This document shows, piece by piece, positions 21,021-32,421 of a stretch of DNA of 64,000 nt. The notes below the pieces were generated by a model that saw nothing but the letters and a program-made list of their open reading frames with translations, did no database searches and had not been told where the DNA came from. This DNA comes from Strongylocentrotus droebachiensis. Its lineage: Eukaryota > Echinodermata > Echinoidea > Camarodonta > Strongylocentrotidae. Both the position numbers and the translations under genes were made by a program. Each line of letters begins with the position of its first letter. Position 1 is the stretch's first letter. The stretch spans positions 1-64,000 of the forward strand of contig JAVYIG010006791.1 in NCBI GenBank assembly GCA_035222895.1, read 5' to 3'.

Positions 21021-21788
21021 TAGAGTAAAGGAGGGGGTTTTCGACCACTTAAGACAAAATCCTATTTTGGGGACTCTTTACTTTCTATTTATTATCATTT
21101 CTTGTTTAAATCATGAAGCAAATATTATTATTATTTAAACAAAAAAAGAATCCCAGGAAAAAATCACGAATTGCCATGACAATATTCATTTCAATTTTCA
21201 CTGTTTCGGAGGCAGTTATCGGCATAGCAAGCCAGTTTTTCAGCCGCATGTACAAAGTCGTTAGGGAGCGCGTGCACACGCGTTTCTGCGCTGATCTATA
21301 GCACTAGCGGGCGGAGCAGGTATCCCACGCCGGAGCTCCCCGGTGCTCGCCATGTCGAAAACTAGCTCTGCGTTGATCGGAAATTGGAATCGGAATTAGA
21401 CAGAGATATCGTGTGCGCGTTGCGGTGTCCGGCTGCATTGATTTAATACATGCGATGAGATACTTTTGAGCTTGTGATTCGCACAAAATCTGTTCTAAAT
21501 CTGAAAAATACTTGATATAAAGCTCATTATAGTACCCATATTTCTTACAGACACGCGTAAGATGCTTGATTTTTTCAGATTCTGGTAGCGGAACCGCCGC
21601 TTACATCGCTAAAATGTGATATTTTAGGATATATATTTTCCATTGCAAATGTGGTTCTTCAGTGACTCTGGCATGGTATGGTATGTGTGGGATATGCTAT
21701 TATGCGATGTATTTTAAAGGGATTTTACCATGCATCCAACGGATCGGCCGAAAACTGGAGATAGTCGATTACCCCCTCCTTTACTCTA
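21021..21788. mobile_element. TA-flanked DNA element (768 bp)
   Basis: Inverted ends TAGAGTAAAGGAGGGGGT and ACCCCCTCCTTTACTCTA, with TA on both sides (21019-21020, 21789-21790). Near 21290-21350 there is a GC-rich stretch. There is no transposase. TA targeting suggests the Tc1/mariner group, but the ends alone do not prove it. Confidence 0.7.
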
Positions 21789-21879
21789 TAATATTGCCCG
21801 TTTCGTGTCAGGCTTCTTCTTCTTCTTTCTTTTGAGTACAGACCTCTTTACAGATTAGTATTGTACTATACTGCATTAC

Positions 21880-22165
21880 TGGGGGTGTGTGCAGGTGGAC
21901 CACTACACCGGGGTTTCCCCCTACTCTTAATCTTATACGAATAGTGTAGTGGGTTCTTAACGTGCAAAAGTAGTGACTCTTCTCTACACGGGGTCTCCAT
22001 TTAACGTCCTATCCGAGGGACGGAGTGTTTTCCACTTGACATAACCTGCGTCTACGAACAAGGGAAGGGGCACGTTAACGCACAACGCAGGCTTCAGTCA
22101 TCCGCCTGGGTGGGAGTCGAACCCGGGATCTTTGGTTCGACAGACGGACGCTTTACCTTTGCTAA
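21880..22165 (-). mobile_element. tRNA-derived SINE
   Basis: Read on the minus strand, it starts near 22160 with GTAAAGCGTCCGTCTG and has a B-box GGTTCGACTCC (22123-22113). It continues with CGGATAGGACGTTAAATGG and CACGTTAAGAACCCACT. It ends near CCGGTGTAGTGGTCCACCTG, a piece also found at 38305-38330. It has no intact tRNA fold. Confidence 0.65.
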
Positions 22166-22289
22166 AATGGATACAAAACTGCTAAAAACTGGATACGAAT
22201 GTACACTAGCCTCTAGGCGCTAGTGTAGTTTCGTATCCATTTTTTTAAGCAGTTTTTTTACCAGTTTAATATCGATTCTTAGCAAAGGA
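22156..22289. repeat. Hairpin with AATGGATAC motifs
   Basis: CCTTTGCTAA recurs inverted at the far end, and GGATACGAATGTACACTAGC recurs inverted as GCTAGTGTAGTTTCGTATCC. A half copy (ATGGATACGAAACTACAGTAG) is at 24690-24720. It overlaps the start of the large fold-back at 22275. Confidence 0.75.
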
Positions 22290-22750
22290 ATTTTAGCCCA
22301 ATTTTTTACTAATTTTAATCATAATCATATATTGCATTTACCACCTGAATTTGGATCACATCCGACATCGGGAAGCCTCCGTTTAGGGCTTCGATGTCGA
22401 CGTCGTCGCTCAGTACCGTCTCCGCGCTATAGCTTTGCAACGCAAACTGAAGCTATCAGTCTAAAATTATGCAAACTTTGCTTATGCTTTATGGTATTAC
22501 GCACATGCACGATACCATAAATTATACGAGAAGCTTGCATAATTTTAGACCGATAGCTTTAGTTTGAGTTGCAAAGCTAGTATAGCGCGGAGACGGTACT
22601 GAGCGACGACGTCGACATCGAAGCCCTAAACGGAGGCTTCCCGATGTCGGATGTGATCCAAATTCAGGTGGTAAATGCAATTTATGATTTAGATCTAGAT
22701 CTATGATTAAAATTAGGAAAAAATTGGGCTAAAATTCCTTTGCTAAGAAT
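22275..22750. mobile_element. Fold-back element, ~225-bp arms
   Basis: The left arm (22275-22500) and right arm (22512-22750) are inverted copies over nearly their full length. The ends are ATTCTTAGCAAAGGAATTTT and the inverse; the core includes GGGAAGCCTCCGTTTAGGGC and GACGTCGTCGCTCAG. The centre is near 22507. There is no coding content. The arms are more similar than other repeats here, so it may be fairly recent. Confidence 0.9.
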
Positions 22751-23597
22751 GTAGGTACGTTACAATCCCGGCGCTGAGCGGTGATCAAAATCTGACTTCT
22801 TGCGTGCGCGCCTAAATGCGAACGGTGTGGGGGACTCCCCTTAAAACACCATTTTCGTAGCTGTTATAGGGGTTTGATATTTCGGATACTAGTTTTATCA
22901 TATTCGTTAAACTTTCCTCTTTAATTTGGTATCCACTTCATATGGAGATTTTTCATCACAACGATCACCAGAGAGCAAACAAAATGAGAGTTAACTTCCA
23001 CCGTCTTTTACTTAAGGATCGAGTCGGTAGGACTTCAAAAAAAGTAAGCAGACCGATAGCTTACCTATTTATCTGTGCTCTTGTGAAATTTTATCGAAAT
23101 CCTACGACTCGAAATGTGTATTTTTAGGCCCGGAATTGATGGATGTCATGTCATGTTTTGCAACTTCGAACGGCAGTCACCGAGTGAGAGTGCACAGCGC
23201 TGTGAGGGTGCTACAGCGCATGCGTGTGTACATGACTTGTTGTGTGTGGTGATCGTGCGATTGATGCAAACGATGCGAAGAAAATACCGTTTTCTACCCC
23301 AGTTTTTATATGAAAATACTGATTATGAGTATGAAATCATGTAAAATATCGATAATTTATACATCATTCGTACATAATATGAAAAGAAACCATTCATTTT
23401 GGCCAGGATTAAGACAATGAATGTGGATTTTATAAACATAACAGGAATGAAAAGTTGTGAAAATCGAGTGACTTTCTCCAGACAGATCTTTGTTTTATTG
23501 TTATGGAACGTATGCTCGGTCAGATTGACCTTGTTTTTATCGTTTTTTGCAAATATTAAAAATTATAAACAAATATAAACATTGAAATACCTGCATG
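22751..23597. other. No gene recognised
   Basis: AT-rich stretch without a supported exon, repeat or RNA gene. Short open frames near 22942-23344 have no domain. Confidence 0.4.
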
Positions 23598-23605
23598 GAT
23601 CCTAG

Positions 23606-23797
23606 CAGGGAAAAAATTAATACTTATTTTTCGGGGGCTACTTTTCAAGCTTGCCTGCATGAAAATAACACTCTAAAATTTGTTTTGCATAATTGAACTC
23701 TATGCAAATTTACTGGGGCTCTTTTCTGATTTTTGGGGGCTCTTTTGGGCATTTCGGGGGCAAATTCGCCCTGAGCCCCCGTGTATTTTTTTCACTG
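23606..23797. mobile_element. hAT-type MITE, copy 2
   Basis: Inverted relative to copy 1 at 8891-9093. The termini are CAGGGAAAAA and TTTTTTTCACTG. It is flanked by a perfect 8-bp duplication GATCCTAG (23598-23605 and 23798-23805), the hallmark of hAT insertion. The body has GGGGGCTCTTTT and GGGGGCAAATTCGCC. Confidence 0.9.
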
Positions 23798-23805
23798 GAT
23801 CCTAG

Positions 23806-24080
23806 GTGTGGGGGGGGGGGGGTGTTGTTAAGCCCAGTATTTAATTATTGATTGATTGATTTATTGATTTATTTTTTTTTTTTTTTTTTTTTGGGGGGGG
23901 GGGGAGGGGGGGGGGTCGTTAATGTTAAGCCGAGCATATAATTATTGATTTAAAAAATAATAACAAATCGGGGGGGGGGGGAGGGGGAGGAGGTCGTTAA
24001 TGTTAAGCCCAGCATAATAATTATTGATTTTTTTTTTATTTTTTTTTTTATGGGGGGGGGGGGAGGGGGATGGGGTGTCT
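23806..24080. repeat. ~80-bp G-tract tandem repeat
   Basis: Three units, each made of GTTAAGCCCAGCAT-like text, an ATTATTGATT tract and then a run of 11-13 G broken by A. The G tracts could form G-quadruplexes and are prone to length errors. Confidence 0.85.
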
Positions 24081-25500
24081 TCTGCTGATCTGCTGCACAT
24101 GGATCTTGTGCTTTGCTAAAGTTCTTACATGTTCTCTCAGTCCTGTTCAATGAAAAAAGAAAATTGAGGTAAGCAATTTTATTAAGTAGATAATCTGTTT
24201 CCAATAATAATAATAACAAAGTGTACATGTATCATCATCATCTAATGATCAACACAGTTTCATAGAGGTAAGATCAAGATAAACATTGTGTACCAATCAA
24301 TGACTTTGCTAATTAATTAACCAATTAATTGAGTCAAGTCAAGATGAAAAGTTCTTTTCTTTTTCCAAATGCTTAAATCTATAAGTAGTGAAAATTTCAC
24401 TGAGTTCTGATGAGGTTCAAGAAAGATACAGAGTTTCACATTGTTTGAATGACTTGTATTTGGTTGTTCCTCGATCACAGCTTTTTTCTTAAGTCAATAG
24501 TAAGTGAATGGGGAGCGACAGCTTAATTTTCCATGTAAAAAATGACCGTAACTTCCTTAATACTGAAGGTAAGGAAGTGAATTAGGTATCAAATGAAAGG
24601 TCTTCTGATGCTTTATCTGCTAAGGTATAGCAGGTAAAGTATACAAAATCTCAAAATTTTGTAACATCCCTAAAGAATGGATATGAAACTGCTAAAAAAA
24701 TGGATACGAAACTACAGTAGCGCCGAGGTTTATAATTATCATTGCAGCATGAGCTAAATCCAGGAATTTGTTTCAGAATCTGAGACAAAGTTCTGCAGCT
24801 GAGCTGCTGAGCTGTGCTGAGTGACGTCGCCGAAGCTAAGATTCTTCTTTGTGCGCGTGCAGTAGACTACATCAAATCGTACGAATGGGAACGGGTTAGA
24901 TCTAGACAAACTAAATAAAATACGAACCTGACTTGGTCTTGGGACGCAATCTAGGAGATCTATAAGCAAAGTTTCCAGCAAATTCCACTCGCTGGACATT
25001 CGAATCTTGCACACTCTCCATACTACCCATTTTTATGAACACTGTCTTGAGACAATCAGCAATCAGTTATGTTGAATGATCAGATAAACAGATACATTTT
25101 TTGTGTCTTTTTGTGTGTGAATGTCTGTGTGTGCTTTATATGCGCATGTGTATGCTATACCCTGGACAATTACCACGCAATAGGTATTACGTAAGGATTT
25201 ACGCCCATATTTCGGGCATACAAAGTATATTACTAAATTTGGAGCGAATTATACACGCCGCACGTAGGGAATAATGTTTTAAACGGTATGTTGTTGTTGT
25301 TTTAGTTTATAGGCGTTTTTCATTCAGAAGTGAATATTTACAGTAGGTCCATCTTGAGTAGTCTTATTCAAGACTTGTATGTGTATAGAGTTTGTTGTGA
25401 CATTGGTTTTCTAAATAGTTAATAATGGATACCATGGTTGAAGAAGATGTAAACATAAATGCTAAGAGATTGTGCATATGTTGATTGCGGTGCATTTCAA
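24081..25500. other. No gene; one dispersed repeat
   Basis: The block at 24676-24800 combines the AATGGATACGAAACTAC motif of 22.2 kb with TATAATTAT..GCAGCATGAG, TAAATCCAGG and CAGAATCTGAG, which recur at 59060-59380. The rest holds nothing I can name. Confidence 0.45.
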
Positions 25501-25568
25501 CAGAATCTACAAGGAATTTTTGATCTTTTTTCATGTAAATGCCAGAAGTTTATGCTGTCTTGCTTAAA

Positions 25569-26695
25569 CCCAGGTCGAAATTCTATTAGGATCCGATCCC
25601 ATTGGACCATCAGAAACCATTAGAGCTATTGGTGTCTAATGGTTTCAATAGGGAAAGTGAAATGATGGACCCACAGAAATCATTAGAAAATATCTATTGG
25701 ACCAACACAAACCCACAGAAGAAATGCTGATGGACCAACAGAAAGCTTCTATTGGACCAGCATCCACCCATGTCTTCTATGGGTTTCTGTTGGTCCATTA
25801 ATAGATATTTTCTTCTGTGATGGGTTTCTGTTGGTCCATTAGATATTTTCTATGGGTTCCTGTTGGTCCATTAGAGATCTTTCTATGGGTTTCTAATGGT
25901 CCCATATTCTTCTATTGGTAAATCAATAATGATAAATCAAAATCGATTTTAGCAACTGTCCACCAAAAAAAGTATACTCTAATCTCAATTGCATTGATCA
26001 TCACATAGATCACTTGAAGTGAGTTTAAGAATATCCTTTATTTTAACTGAAGGCTTGTACTATTCTATATAATAAACATACATCAATTGTTTCTTGGTTA
26101 GTAATCATTATAATCAATATATCTATTTCTAAAACGTGAATGAAATTGTAACATGATTAAACAAATAATATATTGGTCATTAGTTGCCGAAAGAAAATAA
26201 AAATCACAAAATTGATGTACATTGTCATAAGTTGCTTAACAAAATATGATAAATGTAATTTTCTGTGAACACGTATAAAGTAATCATGAATATGCATGAG
26301 ATAGATTTAGCTGTTGGTTTCTATTGGACCTATTGGTTTCTATTGGTCCCATTGGGTTCTATTGGTCTCATTGGTTTTCTATTGGTCCTATCGGTCCTAT
26401 TGGTCCTATTGGTTCTATTGGTTTCTATTGGTCTTATTGGTTTATATTGGTCCTATTGGTTTCTATTGGTCCTATTGGTCCTATTGGTTTCTATTGGTCT
26501 TATTGGTTTCTATTTCTATTGGTTTCTATGGGTGCTATTGGTTTATATTGGTTTCTGATGGTTTGAATGGTCTCTATTGGATTCAATTCTACGGGGTCCA
26601 ACAGAAACCAATAGACTCCGACAGAAACCATTAGAGACCAATATAATTTTCTAATGGTCTCTATTGGACGGTCTCTATGGGATTTTCGATCTGGG
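25569..26695. mobile_element. Element with TATTGG-rich ends and 9-bp array
   Basis: Ends CCCAGGTCGAAATTC and, inverted, CCCAGATCGAAAATC. Both arms are made of variants of TCTATTGGTCC / GGACCAATAGA (25580-25910 with internal inversions, and 26300-26660). The section 26300-26590 is a 9-bp tandem (CTATTGGTT/CTATTGGTC). Open frames across it, such as VSIGPIGFYWSYW, arise from the repeat. The middle (25920-26290) is plain AT-rich. It is inserted into the LINE endonuclease region. Confidence 0.7.
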
Positions 26696-26794
26696 AAGCA
26701 TGATTTTTCTGTAATAGGTGTCTCGACCTGAAACTTGATTTAAAACTACAACCGATATCAATATGTTTCAGATACCTGGCTATTCTTTTGTTCA

Positions 26795-29168
26795 ATTCAG
26801 AACTTTATTTCAGACTCAGCTGCACAAGGCAGTGCGCCATAAAACATATGTTACATATAGATAGGGAAAATAGCGGAGTATGAACATGATGAGTATAATA
26901 ACAACAAATCGTACAAATACTAAAGAATATAACAAACTAAAACTATACTACGTATATACAATGTAATGTAACCTAGCTGTATCTGTAAAATTAATAACAG
27001 AAGGCCTATAGCAATCTAACTCTAAGCTGTACCTGTAACTGCAATATTAAAATAAATATATGTATAACAAACGGTGAAGTTGTAACTTAATTGTAACAAT
27101 CTCTGCTCACTAACTAGAACAATTAATATACTAATAATAGATAACTAGATATTATAACAAGCAACAAAGACTAAGGACTATACTGCAACCATAAGAGGCT
27201 GGATAATCCTTGGTAACGACATGCAAAATATGATCAATTCCGAGGTGTAAGCAGGCTATCATTAATCCAAAATTTCCAGAGGCCCGATGTATTTTGTACC
27301 TAAGGCAACTATACGTAGGGTTCACTAATACCTTTACAATACCATTCTCAGAGACATACTCTCCGGATGAACTTATACATGAGATTTCGTAATACAGCCG
27401 AACAGACTGGAACATTCAACTCAGCAAACATTGGACTAGCACTAAAGTATCTAGGTACCCTAAAAAGCATTCTCATGGCATCATTATAGGCCACAGTAAG
27501 CCTGTGCAAACTGCTCTTCTTAAAATTACTCCACAGATGCGCAGTGTACAAAGGTGTACAGTATGCCCTAAATAATGCCACCTTCACATGCGGAGAACAC
27601 ATATGAAATTTCCTAACGAGCATATTACCTTAATTGAGCATATAATTTACGACACTGTCGACTAATATCTTTATCATCACAAAGGTCCTCGGTAAAAAAA
27701 ATGACCAAGATACATGACCTCTGTACATACATTGAGTTTAGCTCCACATAAATAAAAATCCGGTGTTCCTTACATCTAATTATCATAATATGCCCGCCCC
27801 CCCCCCCCCACTCCGGGGTCAGAATGACCGCATGCGTGTACTGTTACCAAAATGTCCGGTAAAGGGGTACTTTTCGTGCGACAAAGTCCGGCCCGAGAAA
27901 TGTAAAAAAAAAAGGGGTGTATTTGACTTTTCACCCGGAGATTTCTTTAAAAAGGGGGTGTTTTTTCTTTTTTTCTCTCATCTCTTTGGACTCCTGAGAA
28001 ATCATTTCGAATTTAGGGGGGTACATTGAGCATTTTTTCCGAATTTAGGGGGGTCTCCAAGGCAGGAAAAGCCCGCAAAAAGCCCGCAAAAGGGGGGTTC
28101 GGAAATGTTGGCAGTCCTCAGATAGGGGGTGCTTTCAAAAAGAGGGAACGAGCATATGCGTACCCTAAATAACACTGAGTGGGGGGCCGGGATAACATGA
28201 CTTTTTTTTTGCATTATATTTGACATCATTATCATATCCATAATCAGAACAAATCTTGAGCAAACTCTGCAACCCAGCAGTTGACGGGCTAATAAAAACG
28301 GGGAAAGAGGACACTTTTTTTTTTTTTTTGGTCTCGAAATTTGAAAATTTGACATTTTGCTCCGTATGGGGAGGGGGGGGGGGGGGGTAAGGTCACCTTT
28401 TTTAGATCAGCCATGGGAGTATAATATATATATTTTTTTTAATAATTAAAAAATTAAAACAAATTAAAAAAGGGGGGGTTTAGGGGGGTTTACACACATA
28501 AAAATACCAAGGGGGGATTTAACCCCCCCCCCCCCATAGCGGAAGCGCCTGCACATGTCTGTGCCATGTTTGGCTTTAAAACCGAACTGGTTATCTTTAG
28601 TAAGAATATACATCTCCAACCTACCAAGCAATATCTTTTCCAGCACTTGGACAGGACACTAGCCAATGCTATAGGTCTATAGTTGTCCTTACTAGTAATG
28701 CGACCAGCTTTATTTTTAATGACGGCACCAAAACAACGGAAATCATACTATCTGGTAAGATACCATGAATCAAAAATCCGGAAATGCACATTGCAAGCAA
28801 GGGCATGAGTTTCGGACTTGCAAACTATAAATGTTCAGCTGTTATAGTATCAAGACCACATGACTTATTGTTATCTAATTTTCTAATAGCTTCTTTAACC
28901 TCCTCAGGAGAGATAACCATATTTACATCAAAGTCAACATTAGTAACATCCTGCACCGTACTCTGTACACAATTAAACAAATCCTTATAATGGCTACACC
29001 ACAATTCACTTATTTTTTCATCACCAGAGATACCTTCAATATTAGTTGGAAGAGGCGCTTTACTATTATTAACCCATTTAATTTCTTTCCAAAATTCATA
29101 ATAACTTTTACCCTGCAATTTACGAGCAACAGAGTCCGCCCGCATGACTTTCTCATTATTCTTAATTT
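26795..29168 (-). mobile_element. CR1/Rex-like LINE with 31-bp target duplication
   Basis: On the minus strand, 29145-28650 encodes the start of an RT domain (VKEAIRKLDNNKSCGLDTI, then in shifted frames DNYRPIALASVLS and DNQFGFKAKHGTDMC). 27740-27348 encodes the RT end (VMYLGHFFTEDL, FHMCSPHVKVALFRAYCTPL, YTAHLW). The intervening part, including the catalytic YxDD, is gone and replaced by C-rich elements at 27781-28556. The 3' end is near AATAAAGTTCTGAAT at 26810-26795. A perfect 31-bp direct repeat starting TGTTTCAGATACC flanks it (26764-26794 and 29169-29199). It carries frameshifts and is inactive. Confidence 0.85.
27781..28556. mobile_element. C/G-rich elements nested in the LINE
   Basis: The piece 27790-28196 is copy 2 of the element at 385-660 (shared TTACCAAAATGTCC and CATATGCGTACCCTAAATAA). 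The piece 28300-28556 is the reverse complement of 32276-32556 (shared AAATGTCAAATTTTCAAATT and AAAGGTGACCTTACCCC). Neither codes for a protein. Confidence 0.75.
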
Positions 29169-29278
29169 TGTTTCAGATACCTGGCTATTCTTTTGTTCAT
29201 ATAATATGTAGAGCAGAAAAGAATGGCGGTGGGATATGTTCGTGCATTAAAGATGATTTGGAATTTAAATTACGTGTA

Positions 29279-30183
29279 CACTGTAAAAAATAATTTGTTC
29301 ATTGGTAATTTTTACGTATTTTTTCCATGTAGAATTTACTTGTAAACATTAGTTTTGCCACTTACGCACTAAATTTAAGTCTTGCTAACTCAAACTTTCA
29401 ATTTAGTAGAACATACGTGGAATATTTAAGTAAAATCAAATACATAAGAACTTTAAGTAATTTCAGCTTGTATTAATTTAGTAATTTTAACTCAAAATCA
29501 GAAATTATACGTATTACTCAAACAATTTATGTTGATTATTCTTATCTTTTTAAAGTAAGGACCGATGCAGTGCGTAATAGAAATATTTACATAATTTATG
29601 AATATTCATTAAGACCAAATTAAACTCTTTTTTAAATAAAACAATTCTTTTTTGTGGTTGAATGAAAATTTAAGGACTTTAAAACATTTACTAATTCATT
29701 TAACATGGCTAAGCAAAGACAAGACAATTTTTAATTGTTACCCAGTTCAAAACAAATCAAAACTTGATATTTCAGGAAATTGTCAACCAATTTTCCTTTT
29801 AAGATGATACGATCAAGTATATATAAAATTTGAGCCTTTCAATATGTGTCGAATTGAAGCGTTTGTGATGGTGGTAGATATATATATATACGGTTAAATC
29901 TTAAATAGAAGTAGTGAATGATTAGTGGATGTTACTTGTTAGATTAGATGGGTACCAAATCGTGCAATATGTAATCCTATCATAGCTTTTTTTTAATAAT
30001 CTAAAATGATTACAATACTTAAATTATTTACGTTAATGTAACTCGATTTAACTGAGTAAAAATTTATTCAGCAAAATAAGTAAATTCTACTTCAGATGCC
30101 GTAGGTAATATTTACTTAAAAAAATAAGGCAATTCTTTTCCTCAATTTTATTGAGTTATTTCGACTATTATTTTTTTACAGTG
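29279..30183. mobile_element. TA-flanked DNA element (905 bp)
   Basis: Inverted ends CACTGTAAAAAATAAT and ATTATTTTTTTACAGTG, with TA on both sides (29277-29278, 30184-30185). It is inserted in the LINE endonuclease frame, which confirms both borders. The interior is AT-rich with no transposase. The short TATATATA run is near 29878. Confidence 0.85.
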
Positions 30184-30474
30184 TAGATTTATCTGGGTCA
30201 AATTCAGGGTATGAAATTGTTTTTTGTTGAAATAACAAGCTGAATCAGTACAAGTATTATTGTTGGATGTGTGGGCTCCTAACTATGATAGTTTATCCTT
30301 TGTTGAAAATTAAGAACATCAGCTACAGATATTGAGTAAAGAAAATAAAGAAATCTATTTAATGGGTGACTTCAACATCAATTTATTGAATTATAATAAT
30401 GATCATAGTGTCAGAGATTGTGTTGATTTTATGTACTCATTTGGATTATTTTCTCTTGTCTTGCACTTGTCAAA

Positions 30475-30790
30475 ATAAAAGCGGCACGTACCTCTCAGAT
30501 TTAAATAGGACAATTATCAGAGGTGAAGGGGGCACTTATCAAAAGTGAAAAGAGGCACTTCTCGTACCTAACTAGGGGCACTTACTAGAGAATAAAAGGG
30601 GCACTTATGAGAATGGAAAATGGACACTTATTGCAACGGAAAATGGGAACTTGTCGAAGGAAAAGGGGCACGTGTCCAAATAAAAGGGGCACTTATCAGA
30701 GTTGAAAAGGGGAAGGGGCACTGTTACAAATTAATAGGGGCACTTGTCAAAGTAAAAGGGGCACTTTTCGGGTGCTTGAAAAAGTGGAGG
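30475..30790. repeat. Degenerate GGGGCACTTATC minisatellite
   Basis: Units of about 20-27 bp based on AAAAGGGGCACTTATCAGAG repeat roughly a dozen times with substitutions. The same motif returns at 32560-32790 in the same orientation. Not coding. Confidence 0.85.
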
Positions 30791-30799
30791 GGGGCGCCT

Positions 30800-30955
30800 C
30801 TGGTCCTAAAACCATTCATTTAATTATGTAATCAAGTTAATATATGTTGATTAATGTACTATTACCAGTCTCTTTTTCATGTAAAAGATTATATCATGTT
30901 TTGTGTGGTTTTGAATAAATGAACTTGAACTTGAACTTGAAATACGACTAAGAGA
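30800..30955 (+). mobile_element. LINE 3' tail, (GAACTT)n
   Basis: Ends with AATAAATGAACTTGAACTTG and a further repeat of the same hexamer, typical of CR1-like 3' ends. It may be the remaining 3' end of the LINE whose endonuclease part is above it. Confidence 0.45.
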
Positions 30956-31131
30956 TCATTATAATTTGTAAACAACAATGATCAACATGCAGAGAACTAA
31001 GGAGGAGGCTAGCCACTATAAAATGAAAAAGGAAATTTGCACGTCGCGGCGGACGATAAAGCCACTAAATTAAGAGAGACAAAAAAATCTCATTCCATTA
31101 GTTTAAATAGTGGCCTACACCAATTTACAGC

Positions 31132-31326
31132 TGATATCCTACTCTTTACTCTCATATAGGTTACATGTCGAAACTTTTTGACTGGGCCAAAATGCATTTT
31201 GAAACGCACATAGTTTGCAAGAATCTTCAGTCAATTGAAGGAGGCAGACTTAATCAGAAGAAGAAGAAGAAGAAGAAGACAAAAAGTTTTGGCATGTGAC
31301 CAAATTAAGAGTAAGGAGTAAGATCT
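31132..31326. mobile_element. MITE with ~48-bp inverted ends
   Basis: Left TCCTACTCTTTACTCTCAT with GGTTACATGTCGAAACTTTT; right, inverted, TACTCCTTACTCTTAATTTG with GTCACATGCCAAAACTTTT. The interior contains a (GAA)n run at 31258-31278. No protein. Confidence 0.7.
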
Positions 31327-31399
31327 TAGCTTTAAATTGATGGTCATTATTTAGTTAAAATTTCATACGATAGTTTTAACCCGCATTTTGCCCACAATA

Positions 31400-31832
31400 G
31401 TTTGTATTGCGCGCAGGGGCGGCAATTTCTTTTCATGACCGGGGGGGGGGGGGTGAAATGCCACCACTCTTACATGTTACATGCAGGCCCCGCGGAACCT
31501 TTTTCAAAGTGGCAAAGTGAGGGGGGGGGGCTAAAGTATTTAAGATCGGGTAGAGCAAAGCGAGTGGAGCGTAAATTGACGTGGGGTCCAGGGGCGGAGC
31601 CCCGCGGAGCTTAGGGGTTTTAGGAATTTAATTAAGGTCAGATGCGCATATTTTGGTACCTTATTTGTGACAAAGGCATGCAGGTCACCTGGGGTCTAGG
31701 GTGCAGAGCCCCCAGAAGCTCACAGGTTTTATGCATTAAATAACGATTAGGGGAGCATCCAGGGGCCGCCTTAGGGCCCTTGGTTGGGTCCAGGGGGCAA
31801 TTCCCTTGGAATCTCAGGGGTTTCAGGCATAG

Positions 31833-31875
<43 letters not shown>

Positions 31876-32275
31876 TAATAATACAAATGACAATAATAAT
31901 GATTTAGTATTTATTATCATTTTAAGATTTACCATGGAATAATCATTGATATTAAATGATTTAGCTTCATATTTTGTAAAATGGAATCTGATATTACCTC
32001 TTTAACCACCATAATTTATATACCGTGGCTTACTCATATATTATCTCATTCCTTGTATGTTTATCATATGTATATGTTTATCAGTGTCCTGTAATATTTC
32101 ATTTATATATCTGTATTGCAATACTCTGTAACCAGTGGAAAACAAATTTCCTGAAAAGGACAATAAATTATTATACTTATACTTACTTATACTTAGATGA
32201 GCATCCAGGGGCCCGCTTTAGGGCCCTGGTGGGGTTCTAGGGGGCAGAGCCGCGGGAAGCTCAGGGGTTTTACGC
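31400..32275. repeat. GC-rich GGGGTCCAGGGGGCAGAGCC repeats
   Basis: At least four imperfect units (near 31576, 31690, 31790 and 32225) contain variants of GGGTCTAGGGGGCAGAGCC and AGCTCAGGGGTTTTA. They are interrupted at about 31835-32195 by a (TAA)n run and a LINE tail ending in TTATACTTACTTATACTTA. The G13 run at 31441 may be mis-sized. Confidence 0.65.
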
Positions 32276-32388
32276 AGGCGCGTACGCAGGGGGGGGGGGG
32301 TTTGGGGTTAAACCCCCCCCCCCCCCTCGAGTTTTTTTTATGTGTATGTTTCGTGTATTTTTTGTGTGAAAACCCCCCCCCCCCTTTT

Positions 32389-32421
<33 letters not shown>

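Larger units (their letters stand above)
25520..30470 (+). mobile_element. LINE endonuclease region split by three insertions
   Basis: Four separated pieces on + can be read in order as an APE-type LINE endonuclease. They are FHVNARSL (about 25528-25555), HDFSVIGVS and MFQIPGYSFVH (26698-26794), RAEKNGGG and IKDDLEFKLRV (29205-29278), and VDLSGSNSGYEIVF then IYLMGDFNINLLN (30184-30440). The GDFN motif is the endonuclease core. The gaps are filled by an element at 25569-26695, a LINE at 26795-29168 plus its target duplication, and a TA-flanked element at 29279-30183. Removing the last one with one TA restores the frame exactly at KLRV/DLSG. The copy is dead: it contains further stops, and no RT follows. 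Confidence 0.78.

Noticed and set aside
26265..26634. Hydrophobic open frames that look like membrane proteins
   Set aside because: They come from the 9-bp CTATTGGTT array; all three frames give equally periodic peptides.
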